Assembly: GCA_951394045.1 (NCBI GenBank)
Contig: OX595990.1
Span: forward strand, 930,001 to 994,000
From: Nitzschia sp. DOCU1
Lineage: Eukaryota; Bacillariophyta; Bacillariophyceae; Bacillariales; Bacillariaceae
DNA length: 64,000 nt
Reading direction: 5' to 3'
Shown here one piece after another: positions 32,989 to 41,482 of this stretch (positions within the stretch are counted from its first letter, which is position 1; every line of letters starts with the position of its first letter). The position numbers and the translations under genes are program-made. Under the pieces are notes generated by a model that worked only from the letters and a program-made list of their open reading frames with translations, searched no databases and was not told the origin of the DNA.

Positions 32989-33406
32989 TGCACTACGCTG
33001 AAAGTACGATGAAAAAGTTGTAGTGGAAATAATTGTGAGATCTAAAGTTATCGCTGATTCTATCGCTCCTAGACCTCCGGAGTCTTTCCTCAACGCATCC
33101 CGTATGCGTTGGATGCAACTCCCACCGATCTAGCTTCTCGGATCTCTTCAAGGTCCATAGCTAGCTACCGTTGGAACTTCTAGTCCAGTAGTAGCCGTCG
33201 ACGGCTCGCTGCGCTCGCCGTTGTCGTCGTCATTGCTCGTCAGCCGCGCCGGCCTTGCCCGTCCGTCCGTGCATCCACAGACGTTCGACCAAGTCGACGT
33301 CAGCCAGGTATGTATCTAAGGTATGTAGGTACTACACGTAGGCCATTGTGTGTACTCATTACTCTAACTACTTGTTAGATCTAGAGGGGTATTCTAGTGT
33401 ACTGCA
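32989..33406 (-). repeat. 5' LTR of outer gypsy element
   Basis: 418 bases, paired with 22297-22714. Followed by GTAT (33407-33410), the target duplication, which also overlaps the left border of the 432-base TIR element. Confidence 0.95.
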
Positions 33407-33409
33407 GTA

Positions 33410-33841
33410 TGGCTTGTTCAGCAATGACCATTGTTTTCCTAGGCTTCGTAAAAAGTGTACCACTGTGATATTTCGACTCTAATTACCAAACTCGAATCGT
33501 TTGACTCTAACTGCCAAACTCATGCATGAATACACCACAAATACTATCTTTCGAAATAATAAGTTCTAGGCCAACTTATGGGCATTTTCGGAAAGTGTGA
33601 GAAATTTTCTATAAAAAAGAATTTTGGCAGGTTGGCCTAGAATCTGACTTACTTCATACTAATCAACAGGTTTCCATCATTGTCAAATGAAATGAAGTGT
33701 ATTGCAAAGTTTCTCTGCTTTTTTGCGCGCTGCCGATGGCGACTGCCGGCGACAACCAATGAGCATGCGCGCACAACTTTCCCCTTTTTGTACTGCGCCT
33801 ACGATGTGCTACGAAAATATTTATGACCCTTGACCCAGCCA
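33410..33841. mobile_element. 432-base TIR element (MITE-like) inserted at a TA in the unit-1 gene
   Basis: Starts TGGCTTGTTCA and ends TGACCCAGCCA, an imperfect terminal inverted repeat (9 of the first 11 bases match). TA lies on both sides (33408-33409 as part of the copied GTAT, original at 22294-22295, and 33842-33843). The intact paralogues read tgtgTAccattt at this point (near 43781 and 46896), the empty site. Internal features: a perfect 12-base inverted repeat ttctaggccaac/gttggcctagaa and two related copies of a TTTCGACTCTAA/TTTGACTCTAA stretch. No coding frame. TA target and size suggest a Tc1/mariner-type non-autonomous element. Confidence 0.75.
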
Positions 33842-34282
33842 TACCATTTCTGGTGGGCTCAAGATATAATGTCCATAGTAGAAGCCGACAGTGAAATGAG
33901 GTCTCAACAGCACTGCGCCGTGCTTCTCCAAAAGGCTGCGTGTTTGTACGAGATATGCATTACCATACCCCAATGTCAAGGTCAAGGTCAAGGTCAAGGT
34001 CAAGCGACCGCAAATGACTATGAGATGACAATCTTTGACTTGGCAATATCCAATAATCTTGGGGTCGCCCTGGGGCAACTTGGCAAAGATAGTACAGCTG
34101 ACGAGTGCTACAAGTATGTATTGAGTGTTCTCACGTTCTTAATCAACAACAGGTACCGGAACCCCATGCTTGGTCATGGAGAGTTCATTCACAAGACAGC
34201 CCTGGACTTTGGCGACATTGATGGATTCTTCCGCAATGTCTCGCATATCATGCCTGATACGAAGCCCACAGCGGTGGCATGA
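33842..34282 (+). pseudogene. Unit-1 family member, 3' part
   Basis: Resumes exactly where the 5' part stops: YHFWWAQDIMS against YHFWARDIMS in the intact copies (one extra Trp codon). It continues without a stop through CAVLLQKAACLYEICITIP, the Gln-Gly hexanucleotide repeat and NNLGVALGQLGKD to the normal C-terminus. Because both halves are open, decay after splitting has been slight. Confidence 0.85.
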
Positions 34283-34792
34283 AGCAGTCGTCAATCATAT
34301 AAGTACCTGAAATCCTGCTTTTCCATGTAATACATGTCATTCATTCCCCCCATCAACCTGCCACAGTGGGTGTTGGCTTCTTCGAACAACTCAGTAGTTG
34401 AAATTGTTCTTCACCACCAGCAACAAACACTCATTGCTTGCAACAAGAGATTGACTTATTCCTTTTGTAGTGTTGCTCACTGTTGGAATCCAACCAGTCC
34501 CCAGCAGGAGAGGTCCTCATCCCATGGAATTAGTGACGTACTATTGCGGTTTGATGCGATGTGCAGGCGTGCATTGCACAAGCAAGATGCCAGATCCAGA
34601 AAAGCCATGGAAGACCGAGTGTAACCTGATCATGATCGTCATATTGCCAGTAGATGAGGCTTCATCTCAAGCAGTTGTACCCTCCGTTGTTGGATTTTTC
34701 TCAAAGAATAGGTCCTTTAGAACCAAAGCCTGCATCAGATATCTAAACAGATCCCCCTTTTGATTCCTTTGATTAACCAAGTGCCAAAATCA
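34283..34792. other. Tail of tandem unit 1
   Basis: Non-coding tail homologous to 44223-44662 of unit 2, including the stretch GTAACCTGATCATGATCGTCAT. Short frames here are not supported as genes. Confidence 0.6.
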
Positions 34793-34798
34793 GTCGAG

Positions 34799-35112
34799 TG
34801 TTAAAATAACCGGTTCGTAAACAGGTTATGGGCTTGCTTTTAGAACGTTTGGTTCTTAGTATTATGAGCTCGTTTGAGCATCTACTTTCTAATCTTGCGA
34901 TCTTTCGATCGTGCATTTTCTGATCTTGCGGAAGCTAGTCTGAGTCTTGACGGAAGTCTTTACGATCTTGTCGCTTCCGCAAGACTAGCTCTCTTCCGGA
35001 TCCTAGTCGTTCTGCGAATAGTACTGAGTCGTGAGACGCAGTCGATTCGAGTCACTAGTCGACTCGTCCGAATGGCCTTCAAACCATTCATTCGAATCGC
35101 CGTAATCGAACA
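34799..35112 (-). repeat. 3' LTR of copia element
   Basis: 314 bases, identical by eye to 41163-41476. Contains an 11-base perfect inverted repeat CTTGCGGAAGC (34925-34935) / GCTTCCGCAAG (34973-34983), overlapping a second pairing AGCTAGTCT / AGACTAGCT, so the transcript end could fold in alternative ways. Confidence 0.96.
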
Positions 35113-35123
35113 CTCCCTCTTTT
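35113..35123 (-). other. Polypurine tract of copia element
   Basis: On the minus strand the sequence immediately before the 3' LTR is AAAAGAGGGAG, an 11-base uninterrupted purine run in the position expected for the plus-strand primer. Confidence 0.85.
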
Positions 35124-35147
35124 GATTGCCATGAGTCGAGTCGCCTC

Positions 35148-38100
35148 CTACCAACCCATTATGATCTTTCGGAACTTTGCTACAGCATCTTCGTTCAGCG
35201 GCTTCGTCAATAGGTCTGCAGGTTGATCCAAGGTATCAATCTTGTGGATTGAGATCTCGCCATTGTCGACGTATGATCTGAAGTGGTGTAGCCTGCAATT
35301 AAGGTGCTTCGTTCTTGGTCGGAACTTTGCTACCTTTGCAATCTCCAATGCTCCAGTATTGTCCTCGAATACCCTGCAATGTACCCTTGCTGCCGTCGCG
35401 TCGATTGGTATGCCTTCGTTTAGCATTTCCTTAAATAGGCTGATGATTGGAATTGCGTCTCGTAGCGCGTAGGAAATGCCCATGTATTCGCTTTCCGTGC
35501 TTGATAGTGCTACTTCCGTTTGAAGTTGCGATTTCCAGAGGATTGGGCATCCGGCATACATAATTAGGTAGCCATGTCTGGATCGTGCCGTATCTCGGTC
35601 ATCTGTTTCTTCTTGGTCCCAGTTGCCTGCAAAGTCTGCGTCGACAAAGACTTCCAATCCTCGTTCTGCCGTTGGTTTCAGAATCATTCCTTTATCCCTT
35701 GTTCCCTTCAGATAACGTGCAACCCAGCGTATCGCTTCTCCGTGCTCTTTCTTAGGGCAGGTGGAGAATCTCGCGCATTGATGTGTTATGTACGCAATGT
35801 CTGGTCGAGAACCCTTTTCGAGATAATTCAACTTACCGATGACCGATCGATAATTGAACGAGTTGTCGAAGTCCTCCGATTTGGAATGTCTTGATAATAA
35901 CTTTGATGATGCAGCTGGTGTTGATCGCGTACCCGTGTTCTCCGGCATCTTGAGGTCCTGAATGATTTGATCGATCAAATGAGGTTGAGTCAAATGAATC
36001 GATCCATCTGGTTTCCTGTCGATGTTGACGCCTAGAAAGTCTTGGATGTCGCCTTCGATCGTGATGTTGAGTTTGGCACGCTTGATGTCCTCTATCGCCT
36101 TGTTCACCTCGTCCAGGTCGGGACCAGCGAGGATCGAGTCGTCTGTGTAAAGTACGTACATCACGTTGCCGCGATAGAACACGCACTCATCAACTTCGGA
36201 TCGTTTGAATCCCACCTTGTTGATGAGAATGTCCGAAAGGTACTGATACCATACACGACTTGATTGCTTTTGGCCATAGACGTTCCTATGCAGTCGCAAT
36301 ACGTAGTCCTTGGTGTTCCCTTCTCGAATACTGAATCCTCGTGGTATCTCCATGTAGATCTCCCTCTCGACGGGCGCTTGGGGAAAGGCCAGCACGTAAT
36401 CAATTTGCCGCGTGTGCCAATTGTGGAGCGCAGAAAGTATCAATAAGGTCCTAATGGAATTCCAGCTTGCGACAGGGGCATATGTTTGGTCATAATGCTG
36501 TCCGTACTTCATCCGTGAACCATCGATGTTGAGTCGTGCCTTGTACTTCTTGATTTGTCTCGTTCGAATGTCACGCTTGCGCTTCATTTGCCACACGGCA
36601 GGGAGTACTGGTACTCCCTCTCGAACTTCCGATCTATGAATGACCGTGAAGTTTCCATTTTGTAGTTGATCATCCCATTCCTTCTGCATCGCTTTCTTGA
36701 ACTGCGCCGCATCCGGTTCCTTCATCGCCTGGTGGTGGTACATGGTATCCGGATCCGCCGTCGCCTTTAAAACTTGGAGTGGGTCTAGTTCCGGCGATCC
36801 TGCGTAGTTAGGAAACATCGCCTGTAGAACAAATATTTCGCCTCCTATATCCCCTGCAGTGGCTTTGGATAGTTCAGCCATCATCACTTCGATGATCTGC
36901 GTCGGAGTAGTCTGCTGGGTCCCGTCGGCTCGGGATTCGTCTGCTGGTCGTTCGTTGTCCGACGTCGCGTTCGGTTCGTTGTCCGTCATCGTTCGTTCCT
37001 GCTGACGGCCAGACTGATCTGGTCTTTTAGAGTCTTCTTGTGTCGCCAAGTGACTATCATTGGCATGTACTCGAGTATTCCCTGCCTCTTCGTTCGTGGC
37101 AGGGACTTCAGCTTCACTAGCTGGATCCGACGTCTTACGCCTCTTAGCTGGTCTCGAAGTAGTCGAGTCTCCTTTAGCTAGGGCTCCCTCTGGCTCTTGT
37201 AGTACCTTGTTTCTCCTGAATATAGACTCTGATGAAGGGCGTTTCTTCTTTGCTGATGACGCCGTCTTCTTCGTTGCAAGGAAACCGGCCTTCTGTTGCC
37301 AGGTGGTGTGGAACTCGTCTTCCCTCACTGTTCGAAAGCTTGGGTCGAATGCCACGTGGAATTGCGGCGATACCAGTCCTGTCATTCGATCCAGTACCAG
37401 TGCCACATTCCTTCCATGGTATGGTGACCTACCGAGGTATATACCTACCTTTGATCGGTATTCCCACTTATGGTGTATTCCTCTTCCTGTCTGGAGAGCG
37501 TTCTCCAACACATAGACCGGACATCCGAATGGCATCCAGTGTTTAGTGTTGGTCTGGACTGATGACCCTGAGAATAATTGCAGTGGTGATAGCCCGTCCT
37601 TGCGCTTTAAGTTGGGCGTCTCATTAATGGCTTCGCAGGACATTCGTAGCGCGTAGGGCCATAAGTTCACCGTTGCCTGCGTTCTCCATCGTCTGTCCAT
37701 ATGTATGAGCTGCGACCTTGTTAGGTCTTGCAGTGACCGTATGCGTCTTTCCGCCAGTCCGTTCGAATGGTGTGCGTTGACTCCCGCAAATGTGAGCGTC
37801 TGCCGATTTGCTCGGCATTCATCTACCCATTTATTGGCTCGGAAGATTCCGTTGTCCGCGTGGTATGCCAACACCTTAACTCCAAATTGGCTCGCATATG
37901 CTTCAAACGCCTTCTTACCGGCTATTGTTTCATCCGCGTCGGCCGTCTTCTGTAAGTAAACATAGGACAGTCCTGAGTATTGATCGACGTAAACCGTTGC
38001 ATAACGGTATCGCTTTGTTGTCAGTTTTCCCGTCATTTGCGCAATGAGTCCAGGTGTCGGCGAGACAAGCTGGTCGACTGATATGACTTGTCCTGGTGCA

Positions 38101-39563
38101 GTCGCATTATTCGTAGAAGTCCAATCTCGCCTTCGCTTCGAGCGCCACTGTCGTCTTGTAGCTTTGGCGAATAGACATGCACTGCATGCTGGTACTTGAC
38201 ATTCAGCTAGTCGTCTTGGGATGATATTTTGCTTAGCCATGTTCTGAAGTTTCGCGAAGCTGACGTGGCCAAAACGGTGGTGGTATCGTAGTAACTCAGA
38301 GGCCGCTGTTGTAGGCTGCCGATCCTCCTCCTCCTCGATTACCACTGGTGGTTTGGTATCAGATCGCGTAGGTCCATTCAAATTGAAATTCGACGTAGTT
38401 GGAGCTTCGGCATCGTCCTGTGCCTCCTCCTGAGCGCGTCGCCGTCCGATTGGTAGTCCAGTTAGTCGTGACCAAAAGGTCGGGTTGCGTTTGACCGTCG
38501 TCCGGTCGGGGGATTCGGTGACGTCAATGTCGTCGTCTTCGTCGTCGCTGACGACTTGCGTGTCGCATGCGCAGATTGGTGACTCAATCGATTCGTTGTA
38601 GTCAATCCTGCACTCCTGGCAGAATAGCGCGAACTTGTTGAAACCTGGTGCCAAGTAGAAGGTGGCACAGTTATCTCGCTCGCTGATTATGACGTCGAGT
38701 TGGTTTGCGCCATTGTTCCAGAAGAGAGTAGATTTGGTCGCCGTAGTAGTCTCGCCTGTACCCGCTGCATGCTTGATCTTGGAACCCAGTTGCGTTCGCG
38801 CCCAGTGCTGAGGGCTGAGTAGTCGTACGTGTCCTTTGGGGACATAATAGGAATTCGGAATCCGGAATTTGTGAATCTGTCCATCGTTATCGTACCAATG
38901 CCAGACTATGGTTCCTCGGTATACCTCGTAGGTATTCTGGCCTCCGAATCCTTTGATCACGCGGTTGACCTTTCGAAGTGGTCCATCGAAGTCGTTTATG
39001 TCGTGCGATATGCACGCACTGCACCTATTGTCGATTCCTATCGATCTTGATTCGGCGTCAGTATCGAAGTGCGCCACGTTCACTCGAATCCTTTCTCCCT
39101 CTGAATTCGTCCTGGTATCAGAGAGAACTTGCTCGACATTTAGTCGTCTCGATCCGTGCCAGGGAGGTAGTTGGCACCACCATTGCGCCTTGTAGTTAGT
39201 GGTTGGCTGACCTTCACTTAGTAAGGTAGCTACCTTGATCGTACGCTGATGCCACCTCCTCCTAGCACATCTTGCCTTGTACTCATGCCATGTCGTTTCC
39301 CATGGGGTCCATCGCTGACTCCACTGGGTGAGCATAGCTATAAGTAGCACTTTTATCACCCGTAGGCGATTCCACCTTCTTGCCTTCGGTACATAGGTAT
39401 GCGCATACCCATGCCTTGGGCTTGCCGTCGCGTCTTGCATCGTCGGGGTTAGGCCCAACATGATAACCAATAAGGTCACGAGTATACACAGAATAACCCG
39501 TGTTAAATACGTTACGTGTACCTTGATGTAGTCCCATGCATCAGAGAGCCCAACCCGTGCCCA
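35148..39563 (-). CDS. Copia pol polyprotein
   Basis: Open for 1471 codons directly after the gag TGA. The first internal ATG is at 39461, so pol is made either by readthrough or from that ATG. Order: protease region with GIDNRCSACISH (where a DSG would be expected); integrase finger HHRFGHVSF ... CSACLFAKA; integrase core (VDQLVSPTPG, HADNGIF, AERRIRSLQD); RT with VLPAVWQMKRKRD and active-site box LYTDDSILAG; RNase H with EVFVDADFAG and SSTESEYMGIS; C-terminus RTKHLNCRLHHFR. The YTDD form and the IDNRCSACISH protease motif fit diatom CoDi elements. No stop or frameshift within it. Confidence 0.95.
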   Translation of the reverse strand, partial: WARVGLSDAWDYIKVHVTYLTRVILCILVTLLVIMLGLTPTMQDATASPRHGYAHTYVPKARRWNRLRVIKVLLIAMLTQWSQRWTPWETTWHEYKARCARRRWHQRTIKVATLLSEGQPTTNYKAQWWCQLPPWHGSRRLNVEQVLSDTRTNSEGERIRVNVAHFDTDAESRSIGIDNRCSACISHDINDFDGPLRKVNRVIKGFGGQNTYEVYRGTIVWHWYDNDGQIHKFRIPNSYYVPKGHVRLLSPQHWARTQLGSKIKHAAGTGETTTATKSTLFWNNGANQLDVIISERDNCATFYLAPGFNKFALFCQECRIDYNESIESPICACDTQVVSDDEDDDIDVTESPDRTTVKRNPTFWSRLTGLPIGRRRAQEEAQDDAEAPTTSNFNLNGPTRSDTKPPVVIEEEEDRQPTTAASELLRYHHRFGHVSFAKLQNMAKQNIIPRRLAECQVPACSACLFAKATRRQWRSKRRRDWTSTNNATAPGQVISVDQLVSPTPGLIAQMTGKLTTKRYRYATVYVDQYSGLSYVYLQKTADADETIAGKKAFEAYASQFGVKVLAYHADNGIFRANKWVDECRANRQTLTFAGVNAHHSNGLAERRIRSLQDLTRSQLIHMDRRWRTQATVNLWPYALRMSCEAINETPNLKRKDGLSPLQLFSGSSVQTNTKHWMPFGCPVYVLENALQTGRGIHHKWEYRSKVGIYLGRSPYHGRNVALVLDRMTGLVSPQFHVAFDPSFRTVREDEFHTTWQQKAGFLATKKTASSAKKKRPSSESIFRRNKVLQEPEGALAKGDSTTSRPAKRRKTSDPASEAEVPATNEEAGNTRVHANDSHLATQEDSKRPDQSGRQQERTMTDNEPNATSDNERPADESRADGTQQTTPTQIIEVMMAELSKATAGDIGGEIFVLQAMFPNYAGSPELDPLQVLKATADPDTMYHHQAMKEPDAAQFKKAMQKEWDDQLQNGNFTVIHRSEVREGVPVLPAVWQMKRKRDIRTRQIKKYKARLNIDGSRMKYGQHYDQTYAPVASWNSIRTLLILSALHNWHTRQIDYVLAFPQAPVEREIYMEIPRGFSIREGNTKDYVLRLHRNVYGQKQSSRVWYQYLSDILINKVGFKRSEVDECVFYRGNVMYVLYTDDSILAGPDLDEVNKAIEDIKRAKLNITIEGDIQDFLGVNIDRKPDGSIHLTQPHLIDQIIQDLKMPENTGTRSTPAASSKLLSRHSKSEDFDNSFNYRSVIGKLNYLEKGSRPDIAYITHQCARFSTCPKKEHGEAIRWVARYLKGTRDKGMILKPTAERGLEVFVDADFAGNWDQEETDDRDTARSRHGYLIMYAGCPILWKSQLQTEVALSSTESEYMGISYALRDAIPIISLFKEMLNEGIPIDATAARVHCRVFEDNTGALEIAKVAKFRPRTKHLNCRLHHFRSYVDNGEISIHKIDTLDQPADLLTKPLNEDAVAKFRKIIMGW

Positions 39564-39566
39564 TCA
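39564..39566 (-). other. In-frame TGA between copia gag and pol
   Basis: gag ends ESADV-TGA-TGGGCACGG and the same frame stays open through the whole of pol. A single stop separates the two. Candidate readthrough site, or simply a terminator with pol started separately. Confidence 0.8.
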
Positions 39567-41123
39567 GACATCAGCAGACTCGGACATTTCATCATCGTCG
39601 TAGTCGTAGTCACTTGTATCGTAGCCATCATCCTTGTATCCTCCTTGCAACTTGGCTCTCGCCTCGTTGATGGTGATCGCTTTCGGATTGATCTTGGTCT
39701 TCTTGGTCGGTTTGTCGCCGTCAGCGTCGTCACCCTTGGAGGATCTCTTCCTGTCTTTAGCCGTGCCTTTGCATTCGGAGGGCTTGTGGCAGCGCCAGCG
39801 ACCGTCGCATTTGCCTCCAGTAGCTACGCCGCACCAGTACCACTCCTTTCCATTGTGCTGCTTGGCTTTCTTGAGTTCGTCCTTCTTGGGTTCTTCGTTG
39901 TCGGCGAGCCACTTAGGGCGCTTATCGGTCTTCAAGGAGTACTTCCCGTTCTTCTTAAGTACGGACTTTGGAGAATCCTTCGCCTTCGGCTTTCTGTTCC
40001 CGCCTTCGCGGTTCTTCTTAAGCATCTTGCTCAATTTGGCCTGCATAGCCATGATTTGTTCGACCTCAGGGTTCGGGGCTTCCCAGATTTCCTTATCCTT
40101 TTGTATTTTGTACCTCGTGGCTGCGAGGTCCATCAAGAGTTCGGGGGTCATAGGCTTCCCTTCTTCCCAGTCACTTTGCTTGTCGCCAATGTAGCGAACG
40201 AACTCACTGTCCGAGCACGCCGAATATCCCTTAAATAAATGAGATAAGAGGTCGCTGGATGTCTCGCCACGTGCGTTCAGTCCCTCGACCATCGTCTGGA
40301 CATATGCATTGAACTTGAGGATGTCGTTTCCGACCTGAGTGATGTAATCGTCGAGGTTCGAGAGCTTGGTTCGAATCATGCCGGTGGTGGCGTTTGAGTC
40401 TAAGTAGGACTCTCGGATGAGAATCTTGAGGAACACAATTCCTGATGGGAGAAGGGCGCAGTCTTCAGACCTTTGAAACATATAGAGGTCCTGGTGTTGA
40501 TTGACCTTCGCCTTCGCGCTTGTGCTCAGTGACTTACTGATGCACTCATAGAGCATTCGGTCGTCCTGTGCCTTGCGCGTCTTTGTGGTCACAAAGAGTT
40601 CAGCAACGTCCCTCACTCGGTTCAAGGTGATTTGACCATAATCCTTGAGGATGTTGAGAGGGCTTTGGTTCAAACCAGGTCGCATCCATAGTATCCCGTC
40701 GTTGCGATCCCAACCGAACTCGTTCGCTCGTTCACCCAGCAACTTCATAAACTGCTGGAAGCCTTCGGGGGTTCCATCGTAGAGCTCTTCATGGAGCTTC
40801 TTCGTTGCGTCCCTGTAGTGATGGTAGTCTTCCTTCTTGATGTAGTCGAGTAGCCTCGCCGGTTGGTAGGTTCCCGGTGTAAGGCTGAACCCTGCCCACG
40901 AATCCATAACTTCTTCGTCGAGGGGGTTTTCGACCTCCGACTCCTCGGACTGCTTTGTTTCTTCCGACTCGTTCGGCTCCTCCGACTCCTTCGATTCTTC
41001 GACTCCTCCGCGTCGTACCGCAGGCGGCGGTGGCGGGGGGTCATCCGGAGCGGGAGCTCCTTGTCCTTGGGCTGCGGCTCGACCTCGCCTTTGAGCCTGG
41101 CGGTTGCTTGAGCGACTGGCCAT
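39567..41123 (-). CDS. Copia gag
   Basis: 519 residues, start in the strong context caccATGGcc only 39 bases inside the 5' LTR. Pro- and Glu/Ser-rich N-terminus (1-75), helical gag core (about 90-340), Lys-rich linker, a zinc-binding stretch WYWCGVATGGKCDGRWRCHK with further Cys (about 435-460), and an acidic Tyr/Asp-rich C-terminus. Role: nucleocapsid-like particle protein. Intact; adjoins pol through one TGA. Confidence 0.92.
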
Positions 41124-41162
41124 GGTGGATGTTGATTTAGTTGCGTTAGCGCAGAGGAAGCG

Positions 41163-41476
41163 TGTTAAAATAACCGGTTCGTAAACAGGTTATGGGCTTG
41201 CTTTTAGAACGTTTGGTTCTTAGTATTATGAGCTCGTTTGAGCATCTACTTTCTAATCTTGCGATCTTTCGATCGTGCATTTTCTGATCTTGCGGAAGCT
41301 AGTCTGAGTCTTGACGGAAGTCTTTACGATCTTGTCGCTTCCGCAAGACTAGCTCTCTTCCGGATCCTAGTCGTTCTGCGAATAGTACTGAGTCGTGAGA
41401 CGCAGTCGATTCGAGTCACTAGTCGACTCGTCCGAATGGCCTTCAAACCATTCATTCGAATCGCCGTAATCGAACA
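41163..41476 (-). repeat. 5' LTR of copia element
   Basis: 314 bases, identical by eye to 34799-35112, followed outside by target duplication GTCGAG at 41477-41482. The minus-strand sequence just inside it, CGCTTCCTCTGCGCTAACGC, is the expected primer-binding-site position; the matching tRNA was not identified. Confidence 0.96.
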
Positions 41477-41482
41477 GTCGAG

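Larger units (their letters stand above)
22297..33406 (-). mobile_element. Outer Ty3/gypsy LTR retrotransposon (interrupted by an inner copy)
   Basis: Minus-strand element bounded by LTRs at 22297-22714 (3' LTR) and 32989-33406 (5' LTR), each 418 bases, with target duplication GTAT at 22293-22296 and 33407-33410. Order from the 5' LTR: gag, a gag-extension frame, then pol (protease, RT, RNase H, integrase), which is the gypsy order. The integrase is cut at the codons EF (gaattc) by the inner element at 23315-28894. Without the inner copy it would be about 5.5 kb. The two LTRs differ at about eight positions by eye. Coding damage: a 2-base insertion in the gag-extension frame, a 1-base deletion near 29850, and the split integrase. 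Not autonomous. Confidence 0.95.
18382..34798. repeat. Tandem unit 1 (interrupted by several insertions)
   Basis: First of three tandem copies of a unit beginning GTCGAGTTGTTCGTCGC and carrying one member of the family described at 43224. It shares stretches with units 2 and 3, such as AGCTCTTCTG followed by CAC near the start, the coding region, and the tail around GTAACCTGATCATGATCGTCAT. It has been inflated from roughly 3 kb to 16.4 kb by the 888-base TIR element, extra sequence between about 18.74 and 20.06 kb, the 432-base TIR element and two nested gypsy elements. Confidence 0.8.
34799..41476 (-). mobile_element. Ty1/copia LTR retrotransposon (diatom CoDi-like), apparently intact
   Basis: A 6678-base minus-strand element. 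The LTRs 34799-35112 and 41163-41476 (314 bases each, TGTTA...GAACA ends) look identical base for base. Target duplication GTCGAG lies at 34793-34798 and 41477-41482. The paralogous junctions at 18382 and 44663 carry GTCGAG once. Domain order protease, integrase, RT, RNase H is the copia order. A polypurine tract adjoins the 3' LTR. gag and pol are both open, separated by one in-frame TGA. Identical LTRs mean a recent insertion. Confidence 0.97.

Noticed and set aside
39516..40238. 240-codon plus-strand frame across the copia gag
   Set aside because: Hydrophobic antisense frame over an intact gag; no domain.
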